Positions 8,898 to 18,795 of a stretch of DNA of 19,665 bases are shown one piece after another. Both the position numbers and the translations under genes were made by a program. The stretch is from Emmonsiellopsis sp. PD_33 (lineage: Eukaryota; Ascomycota; Eurotiomycetes; Onygenales; Ajellomycetaceae): the NCBI GenBank assembly GCA_032988165.1, contig JANTQF010000505.1:1-19665 (forward strand). The letters are read 5' to 3'. Every line of letters begins with the position of its first letter. Within the stretch, counting starts at the first letter, position 1. Under the pieces are notes generated by a model. That model was not told the origin of the DNA. It searched no databases and worked only from the letters and a program-made list of their open reading frames with translations.

Positions 8898-9137
8898 GAG
8901 TTTTTAATTCAACCTCCAGCCTGGTGTGTGGCTTAATCCGCGCCTGTGGCTACGGTATGCTAAGAATTCTTTTCTATTGGCCGTCCCAAGAATACGAGAT
9001 CACCATGGGTTGTTTTTACTCCAGCCACATTTCAGCCGCTCAGACATCATCGACCATGCCAGCGATGCCAGGAACCCAAGAATATAACAAGCAGTTCAGA
9101 ACTCCATCATGTCCTTCCGCCGCCTCCAAGGCACAAA
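8898..9137. promoter_or_regulatory. Divergent promoter of the kinase and membrane-protein genes, with a CCAAT box
   Basis: These 240 bp lie between the two proposed start codons. ATTGG at 8976-8980 is a CCAAT box on the minus strand, 79 bp from the kinase ATG, and could bind the Hap (CCAAT-binding) complex. No clear TATA box was seen for either gene. Confidence 0.4.
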
Positions 9138-10374
9138 ATGACATCCCCTGTCCCCCTCTGGGCGGCAGCCTCTAACACCCTCCAACCCCCTTTCTGCCAC
9201 CCTACCCCCCTCGACTGGGCCTTGATAGCTTTCACGATCCTCACCGTCTGTTTAAGCTGGTGGCTCTTTGAAATCCCCGCGATATGGCAGCACGGATTCC
9301 TTGCCTTCTTCTGTCGCGTCAGCTGGCAAGCCGTGCGCGTCACCTCACCCAGCTTTCTCGCCTACCTAGTCCTATCTCGCAAGCCTGAGAATGCACGAAC
9401 GAGCGTGCTCGCGGAGTCCGCGGCGTTTTACTACTTTGGCGCTATGAAATCGAGCTTGGTGGAGAAGGAGTTGGTCATTGATGCGGATGTGAGAATTCGG
9501 GGGTTGGATTACCTCTTGATTGCGATGTATGAGGGGCCGACGGTGGTTGCGGCGGTGTTGGCGGCGTATCGGTGGAGTGTGATGGAGCAGGGGTTTAAAT
9601 ATCGGCCTGTAACGGGGGAGTGGGTGTCGGCGTGTCTACCGCCAGTTGTTGTGGGGTGCGTGCTTATGGCAGCTTCGAGGATGCCGCGGCGGGGCAGGCG
9701 GAAGATGTGGCATGTTTATGCTGCTGGGTCCACGGCATTGGTGCTTGTTGGCGCAGCGTATGCCTTGGGGATATATTTTGGGTCACCACGGACGGCAAGG
9801 GGGTTAGCTGTTGAGAGCAAGGATATGATTCGGGTGGCGGTATATTATGCCGTCATGATGGTTCCATGGCCACTGCTGCCAATAATCAATAAGAACTCGG
9901 GGTTCCAGCTGCTTATTCTCCTACCGGCGACCATGATAAGGGCATTTGGAATTATGTTGGGACTGACAGATGTGGGCAAATATAAATTCTGCTCTGGGTA
10001 TGTCAAGAAGTTGCAGGGGGTCTTTATTGCGTTCGCGGTGACTGGGTTTCTGTTCATTCTGGTCGGGCTAGCGGTTTGTACTACGGTGTGTGAGAGCGAG
10101 AAGAGGTCTGATTCTGTAGAAGGCGGTGGTGGACATATTCCTGTCCCGAATGAAGACCATGATCACGAACTAGCAGAGGTCCATCCGCCGGAGGGGGGCG
10201 GCAGTGAACAAGGGAGTCATTCCGCGCCGTCCGAATACGCAGTACAGGTATTTTGTTTCACTCCTACCCCAATTGTCGGTCCTACGTCGAAGCTAACTCA
10301 GGGGCATACAGCGGATGGAGACTGACACGGAGGCATTGTTAAATCCACCACCACCGTATTCCTCAATCCAATGA
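9138..10374 (+). CDS. Multi-pass membrane protein with a PPxY tail, unknown function
   Basis: Exon 1 is 9138-10247 and exon 2 is 10312-10374. The 64-nt intron (GTATTT, CTAAC branch site, ACAG) is spliced in phase 0 and gives 390 aa. The ATG has A at -3 (CACAAAATGAC). About seven or eight hydrophobic segments can be seen, including LDWALIAFTILTVCLSWWLF, a pair near residues 120-175, MWHVYAAGSTALVLVGAAYA, VAVYYAVMMVPWPLLPII, LLILLPATMIRAFGIMLGL, and a last one at FIAFAVTGFLFILVGLAVC. The tail after residue 320 is hydrophilic, rich in Glu, His and Gly, and probably cytosolic. The spliced end reads ALLNPPPPYSSIQ, which contains a PPxY motif, the type bound by WW domains of Rsp5-like ubiquitin ligases. 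Without splicing the frame stays open to 10325 and gives a 395-aa form lacking this motif. I do not recognise the family. Confidence 0.8.
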
Positions 10375-12459
10375 GTTTGTGTTCCCTTATTTTTGAACGT
10401 TTGTTGCTATGATTATCCTATCCCTTCTTGGTCTTTGATCTTCGAGATATGTCTTGTTTGAAGTTGAGAGCTTGAAATGAAAGGACAATAATCATAATTA
10501 TTTATCCTGGGAAACAAATGACCACATCGGGAAGACTGGGTATCTTAGTTATGGTTTGACATATCCAATACTCCCCCCGTGATTTTTTCCGCTGGGGGAG
10601 CTATGTGAGACGGAAGACTAACCTCAGGTGGCCGGGGGCATATTCGGGAGTAATCTCTTTATTAGGTATATTTTCTGTTCTTTTCTTTTCTTTTGTAAGA
10701 CATGCACTCAAAGGCATCCCCCCTCCTCGGAAGTTTACTTGTTTCCATTCAAGCTACTTTGCATGTCTGGACCATTATTATGACGCAAGGAAGCTTTATC
10801 ATAAATTCTGGACGGGATTTCGCTCTCGCTTCTACAGAGCACTTCAAAGCAAAGGGAGAAAATAAAATAACAACTAACATTTTAACTCCCCCACTAACTC
10901 CCCCCACGTCTACTCGGGCACTCAAACATCAACACTTTGACTCCAGTCACAAAGGAGATAACCCGAACCCCAACCATTGACGACCAACATACCAACAGAA
11001 CAACCTTTCAACTCCGATTTGGAGCCTTGTGTCACCCACCCCTATGGCTTAGCTAACAATGGAGCTCCGGATTCTTGGGGTGGGAACAGGGGAGGGGGTA
11101 AGATACCTTTTATCCGACGAAAGGGTAAGATTTATCAAATCCTCAGCAGCATAGAAAATGTTGAACTAACTATGGCTCCATCAGGGTAGAAATCGAGATG
11201 CAGACGATTGCCCTTGTATGGGGGCCATTGAAACCGGGCCTAAGGGAAGGTGTCCGATTACTCTTGCCACAGGAATTTATCCCTTTTCAACATACAAACT
11301 GTTCGGTTATAACTAGTTAGCACCCTAGCACATGCTACAAAACACTCATCCCAAACTCTTTGTTCCTATCGACGGGTTGGTTGGACATATAAGGGAGCTT
11401 TGGACCCCCACACTTTCCGTAGGATTTTGATCTCCTGGGACCCTAACCGGCAACCGCAAATTCACCCGGATATTCTTGGCAAGTGTCGGGTGCATGGCCA
11501 CTATCCGTTTTCTGCTCTCCCCTATAAATAGAGAAAAAGGGTCTATGTAACCCATTCCGGGGGGATACTACCCGCCCGGTTACACAACATGCCGCGACTA
11601 GATTTGACGAAAGCGACGCTGTATAACGAGCAACTGCCGAAACATCAAACCCGTCGGGACATTTATTCCACGGAAAAGGCAGAATATTGACGCTGTTTGC
11701 TACTGATCGGGAGCGGGCTGTGGAAACCTGAACCCATCTCCTTCGGTAGGGAGGTGCTTCTCTGGCCTAGCCTCGGGGACTGAGCCATATTTTTCTATCA
11801 GCTCCCGAACACAAAGTAGGACAGGGCCTGGGGATTTGTATTGCATGCATCTTCAATTCATGAGGGAAACGGCAATCCTTTGTTGTGGCAACAAGCTCCA
11901 TTCCAACAACCACTGTCTGCTGTTGCAGCAATCCCTAGGACAGTGAACAGGTGTAACGAGTTCTCTGTTGGTTCTCTCGATAGTTATCGTTCTGTTAGTA
12001 CGAATAACGTTAGCACTGCTCACGGCAATGCTTCCGGTGCTGTTATCCCATAGATTACTGGGCCTCGGCGATAAAAATCCCCGAATGATAGGGGTACATC
12101 AGGGGTAGTTGGAATGCTCGATTTTCGGGAGATATTCCGGCTTCGATAAGTCAAGGTGCTGTGCGCACACGGTTATTCAAATTCAGATAAGTCACATACC
12201 AACTAGCCCTATATCCACCGGGTGTTTGCAATATAAAAGGACGCGTCCGGGAACGTATGGATTTGACAATTATTATCCCTGCCCATATCGAATATCGAAA
12301 GCGGAAGTTCTATGTGCCAGGTATTCACGGAAAGGTCTGTAACTCAAATCTCCCGCTCTAATGACGACCCCGTACCAATATGAAGAAATATTCAGACCAA
12401 TTTAGGTTCCAAGATCGAAATACCCATACCCCTCCCTATAAACAATTGAAGCTGCGGCC
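10375..12459. other. Long intergenic region without a convincing gene
   Basis: About 2.1 kb lies between the membrane-protein gene and the secreted-protein array. A possible hairpin with arms CTCCCCC (10571-10577) and GGGGGAG (10594-10600) lies downstream of the membrane-protein gene. A TATA-like TATAAATA (11523-11530) precedes an ATG at 11589 that opens only 33 codons. Several 70-90-codon open frames at 10605-10980 and 11841-12342 lack family motifs, splice partners or good starts. No fourth member of the downstream secreted family was seen. The 3' part holds the promoter of that family's first gene. Confidence 0.5.
12212..12240 (+). promoter_or_regulatory. TATCC and TATA-box module upstream of secreted gene 1
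   Basis: TATCC at 12212-12216 is followed, after 16 bp, by TATAAAAGG at 12232-12240, 228 bp before the ATG. A TATCC-spacer-ATAAAAG arrangement also occurs upstream of the second and third genes of the array, which supports common regulation. A second TATA-like element (TATAAAC, about 12437-12443) lies closer to the ATG. Confidence 0.45.
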
Positions 12460-12944
12460 ATGGTAAGCACATTTATCCATCCCCAGTCGGGCGCCCCGTA
12501 TTAATGCGCGTGATAATTCCCTAGAAGCTCCTCGCCCTTGTCAGTCTGTTCGTACCGATCGCCCTGGCCCGGTACAAGGACGGCACCTGGCAGTGCAGTC
12601 TTCCATCAGGAGGCGGCGGGCACGCACGCTTACGTGACATGTACACCATATTCAACAAACTCTTCGGACGTGAGCTCCTACTCACCGCCCCGAAACAATG
12701 CTATCTCGCAGAGTGCTACGGGGCATATTTTGGCTTTTGCAACATTGGAGAATCGACGTTCAAAGAACATCAGATGGAAAGAAGTCTGGCAAGGAAAGAA
12801 GATCCTGGGTCTGGCTCGCGTTGTCGGCTCTATCCTGACACAGATCCAGACACATATTATTATATTTATTCTGTGGAAAAGAATCCGGATTGGGATGCGG
12901 CTGGGGACGCGAAACTTGACGTTAGACATTGCGCGGCCAGATAG
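12460..12944 (+). CDS. Small secreted six-cysteine protein, array member 1
   Basis: The coding part of exon 1 is only the ATG (12460-12462). It is followed by a 62-nt intron (GTAAGC to CCTAG) and exon 2 (12525-12944), giving 140 aa. The signal peptide MKLLALVSLFVPIALA has an Ala-Leu-Ala cleavage site near residue 16. The mature part has six cysteines (25, 60, 65, 73, 101, 137), consistent with three disulfides. It carries the family core FNKLFG (44-49), followed by QCYLAECYGAYFGFC (59-73) and YIYSV (114-118). The two following genes share signal peptide, cysteine spacing and gene structure. No known domain was recognised. Secretion with disulfide bonding is inferred from the sequence; possible roles such as effector, antimicrobial or cell-surface protein are only guesses. 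Confidence 0.85.
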
Positions 12945-13649
12945 ACAGGAGAGGAAGAAATAGGGATATGGGATATGGGATAAGAAGCCGATTCGGTTGA
13001 GAAGGGTTAGGGTCTCGAATTTCCTAGCTTGGGATATCAGCAGTAGCAGTGTATCGGTGGCAAAAGCAGTACAATGGAGCTTGAAAGGGAGCCGTTTCAG
13101 GAGGTTGTAACTATACAACCAACGATGCAAAGACAAAGGATGTCGGGAATATTAAGCTGTCAACGAAACCAACCTTTGAGCTTGTTTGATATCAGTGGTA
13201 AAACTAGCAGATTCCAAATTTTTTGTGCCGTTTATTCAAGCACGAAGGCGGTGGCGCGATCATGGGAGGGCTGGGCTGAATAGTTCAAAGGAAGAGGTCA
13301 TGGGAGTAGGAAATGGGCAGATTCAGAAGGATGTTTTGAAACATTTATTCCCCCTTGGCTGAATTGCCACTTCTTATCAATGCCGAGCTGGAGATATATC
13401 CATCATCCGTTGGCATTCTGACACGCGTGCGGTCATTTCTTTATCCCTGGACCGGCTGGTTGCAGCATAAAAGGAAGCATCATCCTATAGTTTTGATCTT
13501 CCACAGACTACCTCTGAACGACCCTGGACCTAGATATTATCGGACACAACCGGCTTGCAGAAACAAATTGCAAACATATTCATACCCGAGTCCGAAATAC
13601 CTTCCATCATCCGTGAAACTTGGAAGATCTTATTAGACGCAGAGCAGAT
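12945..13649. other. Spacer between secreted genes 1 and 2
   Basis: These 705 bp hold no recognisable gene. The 3' part is the promoter of the second array member. Short open frames here have no signal peptide and no family motifs. Confidence 0.5.
13442..13474 (+). promoter_or_regulatory. TATCC and TATA-like module upstream of secreted gene 2
   Basis: TATCC at 13442-13446 is followed, after 20 bp, by ATAAAAGG at 13467-13474, 183 bp before the ATG. The bases between contain ACCGG and TTGCA, which also lie between the same two elements upstream of gene 1. Confidence 0.45.
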
Positions 13650-14151
13650 ATGGTAAGGCTTGTCTCTCACGTCCCTCTCAACATGATCTAGCTGACAAAA
13701 AGTGATTATCAAATAGAAAGTCATCCCTCCTCTTATAGGCGTCCTCGCTTTTACGCCTCTGGCACTATGCCGCAATTCCGAGTCATGGACATGTCAAAAA
13801 CAAAGTAGCAAGGGGAGCCATGACAGCCTTCGCAAAATCCATGGCAAATTTAACGAACTATTTGGCAAAGCCCCACTTCCATTCGAACTCCATGAGTGCT
13901 ATGTGGCGGAATGCAAGGGCGCATTTTTTTCGATCTGCTACTGGGAGAAGGACGACGACAACAAGGTGGACAACAAGATGGAAGATCCAGGGGTGCGGGA
14001 TAAAACAAAAGACGTGGGTCCCGGCCCGAAAACGCAGTGCGATTGGATTCATAATGATATTGTCTATTCTTATTCCGTCGGTGAAAGGCCAGATATGGTA
14101 TATAGCATGGAAGTATCCCATGACGGTCGAATTAAGCATCAGACATGTTAG
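13650..14151 (+). CDS. Small secreted six-cysteine protein, array member 2 (divergent)
   Basis: Again the first coding exon is only the ATG (13650-13652). A 64-nt intron (GTAAGG, CTGAC branch site, AATAG) leads to exon 2 (13717-14151), giving 145 aa. The signal peptide is MKVIPPLIGVLAFTPLALC, with cleavage near residue 19. Cysteines 27, 62, 67, 75, 109 and 145 align with those of the other two members, and the last residue is a Cys. Family motifs are FNELFG (46-51), ECYVAECKGAFFSIC (61-75) and YSYSV (118-122). It is the most diverged copy: the loop between Cys75 and Cys109 is longer and packed with Asp and Lys (EKDDDNKVDNKMEDPG). It lies 1,190 bp after member 1, start to start. Function is unknown. 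Confidence 0.83.
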
Positions 14152-14801
14152 GGACCATGAGGGCAAGGATTCGTCGCCGTCAACAGAAATGAAAAAGGGC
14201 TGGACGGGCTAGGCTGGTGCTGGAAACCGAGCAACCCTTAGCTAGTTTTATCAGGAAGGGACAGCGGAATGAGGATACCAATTTCATTATGTTCACATCC
14301 AAATCAAACGCTTTCATATTAGCGCGCCTTGAAGTATTTAGCACTGATCAGTGTCTTTGAAGCACAACTAGGATGAAACCAAATTGGACCACATACCTAT
14401 CCACTAAACCGAAAAGCTAATCCCATGACCCCGTTCTGAACTATGATAAAGCAGTCGACAGAGTGTGCTGCTTTCATTCTTTGATGCCTCTTTTCATTAT
14501 GTGCCTTTGTCCTGCTTGAGCGGAGCTGCGCCGGATAAGGGCGCTTCCTGACCACAAATATTCCTTGTTAAATCTGTATGACCAGTGGATCCTAGCCGTT
14601 AATGTTCATAACGGTCAACCGTGCAACCCCGTAGAGTGTATCCGTCAGAGCACGCCAATCAGTATAAAAGAGGGCTCCCTCCTTCTGCCCTAATGTCTAA
14701 TATCCTCGGTCAGTAAGAGACTCTGAAAAGAGGCACACGGTCTCGAACCAACTCCACACGCGAAGGCATAATATCCCAGAGCGCGCTTGATATCCGCAGA
14801 T
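14152..14801. other. Spacer between secreted genes 2 and 3
   Basis: These 650 bp hold no recognisable gene. The 3' part is the promoter of the third array member. The bases just before the ATG (GCAGAT then ATGGTAAGG) are shared with gene 2. Confidence 0.5.
14639..14670 (+). promoter_or_regulatory. TATCC and TATA-box module upstream of secreted gene 3
   Basis: TATCC at 14639-14643 is followed, after about 20 bp, by TATAAAAG at 14663-14670, 139 bp before the ATG. CCAAT at about 14655-14659 lies between them and is specific to this copy. Confidence 0.5.
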
Positions 14802-15286
14802 ATGGTAAGGAAAATCCCCAATCCCCAGCAGACACTCCGTTTCTAACGAAGCCCGCCCATCTCCAGAGACTCCACCTCATCCTCGCCAGTCTTATCACCC
14901 TAACCGTCCCAGGCCTGTATGCGGAATGGCTTTGCGAGGAAGACTCAGGCGGCCGCGGACTCGCTGGTCTACAGATCATGCACTCACACTTCAACAAGCT
15001 GTTTGGGGCGTCCCGACTCCACTGCGCGAAAAAGCAATGCTATGTGGCGGAATGTCAGGGTTCCTTTTTTGGCTTCTGCAACGGTGACGGTCATTTAGGC
15101 GCAACCGAGCGTCCGAACGATCGGAATATAGTAGCGACCACTGACCCCGGCCGTGGGAAGCGGTGTACCTTCTTTCCGAACCTTCACCAGCCGCAGTATT
15201 ACGTTTATTCCTTCGAGGAGGAGGGGGATATAGGTTGGACTGATGATCCGCATGGGAAGGTTGATATTAGACGTTGCGGTTGGTGA
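14802..15286 (+). CDS. Small secreted six-cysteine protein, array member 3
   Basis: The ATG-only coding exon 1 (14802-14804), a 62-nt intron (GTAAGG, CTAAC branch site, TCCAG) and exon 2 (14867-15286) give 140 aa. The signal peptide MRLHLILASLITLTVPGLYA is probably cut near residue 20. The six family cysteines are 24, 59, 64, 72, 101 and 138. An extra one, Cys54, is unique to this copy and would leave an odd number. Motifs are FNKLFG (43-48), QCYVAECQGSFFGFC (58-72) and YVYSF (113-117). It is closer to member 1 than to member 2, with the same length and nearly the same cysteine spacing. It starts 1,152 bp after member 2. Function is unknown. Confidence 0.85.
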
Positions 15287-17166
15287 GCCATGGGGCGCGT
15301 GTTGGACATATGGGATGTGGTAGGGCTGGTTTGGACTAGAAGGGGGTTAGATCTGATACTGTACGGAATATGGGGAATTAGTTTACCAATTCTATTATCT
15401 TAAAGCCCAAAAAGACCTCTCTGGTGTTCACAAGACCTTGTAGAGGCTCCGTATGTGATGAGCGCATGGCCGACCAAACACATGAAGAAATGGAAGGAAA
15501 GGCTTGATAGCAGCAATTAAGACCCTGGATAATGAATACTAGGCTTACATGCCCTGAAACATTCCCATGGTCATAGACAGTTATCAAGAAAGAGACAGCA
15601 ATACATCTCATAGAAATATCAAGCGGATGATGAATATTTAAACAGGAGAAGAAGGTTGGTCGTCAAGTCGTCATCCTCGCAGCCAATCAAAATCCAAGCA
15701 ACCCGCCACCTATCCAACTCGCTACAAAAGCATCCCTGGCGAAATGAATGTTAATGTTGGCAACACAAAAGTATCTGAACACGTTGCTGACGGCTCAAAG
15801 TCCCGGCAATTGACACATATCTTCCCGGATAGTGTGTTGCTCGATTCTATCGCCACAACGATGTCCAGCCAGTGGCTTTGTCAATCAACATGACTACGAG
15901 TACTGAGTACTACTAGTAGTTACTCGTAGCATTCGGATTGAAGGATTGACTGGGTGCAGAGAATTGCTGGGAACACAGTGACGTTCAAGATTGGATGATC
16001 GGATTTTTCCGACTAAAGTCCCAAAGTTTTTTTGGACTGTGTGGCAGCTTCTTACTCTGCTGCATATTGGTAGTGGTGAGAGGTAAAAACATATAAATTG
16101 GGTTAGCTAGCAAAGGGATGGGGGACTGGCTAATTATTTCCTTGCCCCGGAGTTCCGAGTGCATTAACTAGCCCTATGGAAATAGTCCTTCGAGAAATTA
16201 AAAACAGTGGCCAAAGCTCGCCGTTAGGGATTAATAGCGTGTCTACATCTACATACACCCATAGTAGTAGTCAGAGCGTGGAGATCACAAACAGGCTTAA
16301 TTGGGCGAAGGGGAACTAGGGAGCCAGACCCCTCCCCGAGTCCCCGGAAACTAGGAACGATCGGAGCATGGATCTTGTTTGATGATGATGATGATGATGA
16401 TGACGGTCAGATTGCGCCTGATGAAAGCTGAGCTGAGACCGAAAAGATCGTAAAGAGGAAAGGAGTGAGGGGTCAGAACCATATGTGTAACAAGCTAACG
16501 TGTAACGCACCAACTGCTGATCAGGCGAGAGGTCGCTCATGAACGAGAAGTAAATACGAGGCGCGAGAAGTTTGGGTTTCGTCGTGTGGGATTAGCTGAG
16601 ATAGATACGCTTATGACGTTTCTTGTCTCTTGCAGTTCTTTTTTTTTAAACTGAACGCATGTACATACATGCATAAAGAGCTGCATATACGAGAGCACGA
16701 AAACGTGTTTGCCAGGGTTTATAAAATATGCAAGATACAAACGATCCGTTCGAATGGGAACTATGAGGGCAGGGAAATAGCTTCAACCCAACCTTCCAAT
16801 CCATGAACAAAAGGTTGAAGCAAGCAGAGCAAGTCCGGGCCTGTCGCAGGGATCCATTAGGGTGACGATCGGGTTAAAGAATCGTCATGCCGATGATTTT
16901 TTGCCGAATCAAGCAGCCAGTCACACCCTGTTTGTGTGGCTGAATTGCCAATCTCGACACGGGAATCCGGAAGAGGGTAGGGGTGTAGTCGGGTACGCGG
17001 TAACGAGACCGATGAAAGTAAATTAATATAAATGTACTCGGCTTTCCGTAAGCGCGTTCAGGGCCGCAGATCATATATACGTTGGAAATCTAGATCCTCT
17101 CGATTGTCTGAGGCAGGATCATTTCCGCGTGTATTTTGCCTGAACGTTGTGGGTTCTTGGATAGGA
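15287..17166. other. Intergenic region between the secreted array and the monooxygenase
   Basis: About 1.9 kb without a convincing gene. It contains a hairpin with 9-bp arms CTACGAGTA (15894-15902) and TACTCGTAG (15921-15929), a trinucleotide repeat listed separately, and a TATA-like TATAAAT at 17027-17033, 134 bp before the monooxygenase ATG. A 48-residue open frame starts at an ATG at about 15744 and has no recognised motif. Confidence 0.5.
16380..16403. repeat. TGA trinucleotide microsatellite, eight units
   Basis: Eight perfect TGA units. On the minus strand an open frame reads it as a His run, but that frame has no other sign of being a gene, so I treat it as an intergenic microsatellite. 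Confidence 0.9.
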
Positions 17167-18795
17167 ATGGGAAGAGATGATCTTATGAGCCTCTCTGAGG
17201 CTAGAACGTCACTGGAGGTGGTTGTTGTCGGGTACGTATGCAGTTTCATGCCGGTCAATATTCTCCATGTCGTTATACTTGAACTTACTCGATGAGGTAC
17301 AGTGCCGGTAAGAAACCATCGGTCGGCCCCTGATAGCCGGCATTCTGGCCAAAAGATGGATGTCGCCCGATGCTGAATGGATAAACTAACGGATCGGTGA
17401 AGGAATAGGAGGCCTTGCCACGGCAATAGCGTTGGCAGTCAGAGGACATAGAATTCTGGTTCTCGAGGCCGCATCACAGGTGGGGTTGAATCAGTCGATA
17501 TATAACCAGAGGTCTAAATACTAACCGTCGACGGCAGATTCAGGATGTCGGTGCAGGAATCCAAATTGCGCCGAATATGGGCAAGATCCTTAAGCGTAAG
17601 TGGCCCCGGGCGTGTTTTGGAACCCACTCGATTCGCTTAACAAACATTTAGCACAGGTTTGGGAATCGAGCCTGCGATCAAGGAAAAACCTGTCGTCCTT
17701 CAGCGCATCCTCGTCTGCCGATGGCAGAACGGGAAAATCCTCAGCGACATCCCCGTCGATCATCAATATGGGGAAACCGCTGTCATACACCGAGCAGACC
17801 TACAGAAAGCACTCGTAGATAGAACTTTGGAGCTCGGAAATATCAAGATACGATTGGGAGCAACAGTCACTGATATCGATTTTGGTCCCCCAGCGGTTTA
17901 TCTCGAAAGCGGAGAGAAGTTGCATGCCGATGTGGTGTTGGCAGCGGACGGAGTCAAATCTGTGATCCGGGATAAAATGTTTCCAGACGGGGGGAACAGA
18001 ATACAACCAACAGGCGATGAGGCGTTCCGAATTCTAATACCTCGCGAGCGGATGATTCAGGACGAGGAGCTTGCGGAGCTCATAACCAAGCCAGTGGCTG
18101 TGCGATGGATCGGCCCCCACCGGCACATAGTTGGTTATCCCATACGGAATCACCAGCTTTATAACGCGGTATTCGTCCATCCTGACAATGGGAAAGTTGG
18201 CGAATCCTGGACTTTACCGGGAACAAAGGAGGAGATGATGGAGGTGTTCCAAGGCTGGGAGCCCCGATTATTGAAGCTAATTGCAGCGAGCACACATGTC
18301 TTGAAGTCCAAGCTCTGCTTGCATCCGCCATTGGAAACCTGGATCAAAGGATCATGCACGTTGGTTGGCGATGCATGTCACCCTATGTTGTATGTCTGCA
18401 CGCCATCTCCCCAATGCTAGAGTCATGGTAGTTTCACTAACCCGCATAGACCCTACGTAGCCCAGGGCGCTGCGCAGGCTCTCGAGGATGCAGCCGCACT
18501 CGGGGTGATTTTATCTAGCATAGAATCAGCAAAAGACGTTCCGTTCGCCCTTGCTGTGTATGAGAAGTGCCGGAAGAAACGAGCAGAAGCAGTGCAGCAA
18601 TCTGGAACGGAGAACAGAATTCCGTTACATCTTCCCGATGGACCGGAACAAATCCAAAGAGATGAGCGGTTTGCAGCTTCGATGAAGGGGGGTGATAGCC
18701 CAGACAAATGGAATGATCGGGAAACCCAGAGGGTGCTTTGGGGTTACGATGCGGAAGAAGCGGCGTGTCGTTGCTGGTCAGGTAGTTATGCATGA
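17167..18795 (+). CDS. FAD-dependent aromatic-type monooxygenase (salicylate hydroxylase-like)
   Basis: The best model has six exons: 17167-17231, 17303-17307, 17403-17479, 17538-17595, 17657-18389 and 18450-18795. Introns are 71, 95, 58, 61 and 60 nt with GT-AG ends, giving 427 aa. The 5-nt second exon completes the FAD-binding Rossmann motif GAGIGG (22-27); without it the frame is broken. Other landmarks are the strand-2 acid in ILVLEAASQ, Arg114 in IHRADLQKAL, Asp166-Gly167 in VVLAADGVKSVIR, and the second FAD motif GDACHPMLPYVAQGAAQALE starting at Gly306. These are typical of group A flavoprotein monooxygenases (FAD_binding_3 family), which use NAD(P)H and O2 to hydroxylate small, often aromatic substrates. 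The substrate is not evident. An in-frame ATG at 17185 is an alternative start, and the frame is also open upstream to 17032. The gene is 12 kb from the tyrosine genes, so a shared role is unproven. Confidence 0.88.

Noticed and set aside
13074..13283. 69-codon open frame between secreted genes 1 and 2
   Set aside because: No signal peptide, no family motif and no splice partners; it lies in a spacer.
16316..16540. Minus-strand open frame with a His run
   Set aside because: The His run is only the TGA microsatellite read in one frame; there are no motifs or splice partners.
17232..17402. Monooxygenase as a pseudogene with a lost splice acceptor
   Set aside because: A single intron between exon 1 and the IGGLAT block has no in-frame AG acceptor, which first suggested damage. 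Two canonical introns around a 5-nt exon restore the motif and all later phases.
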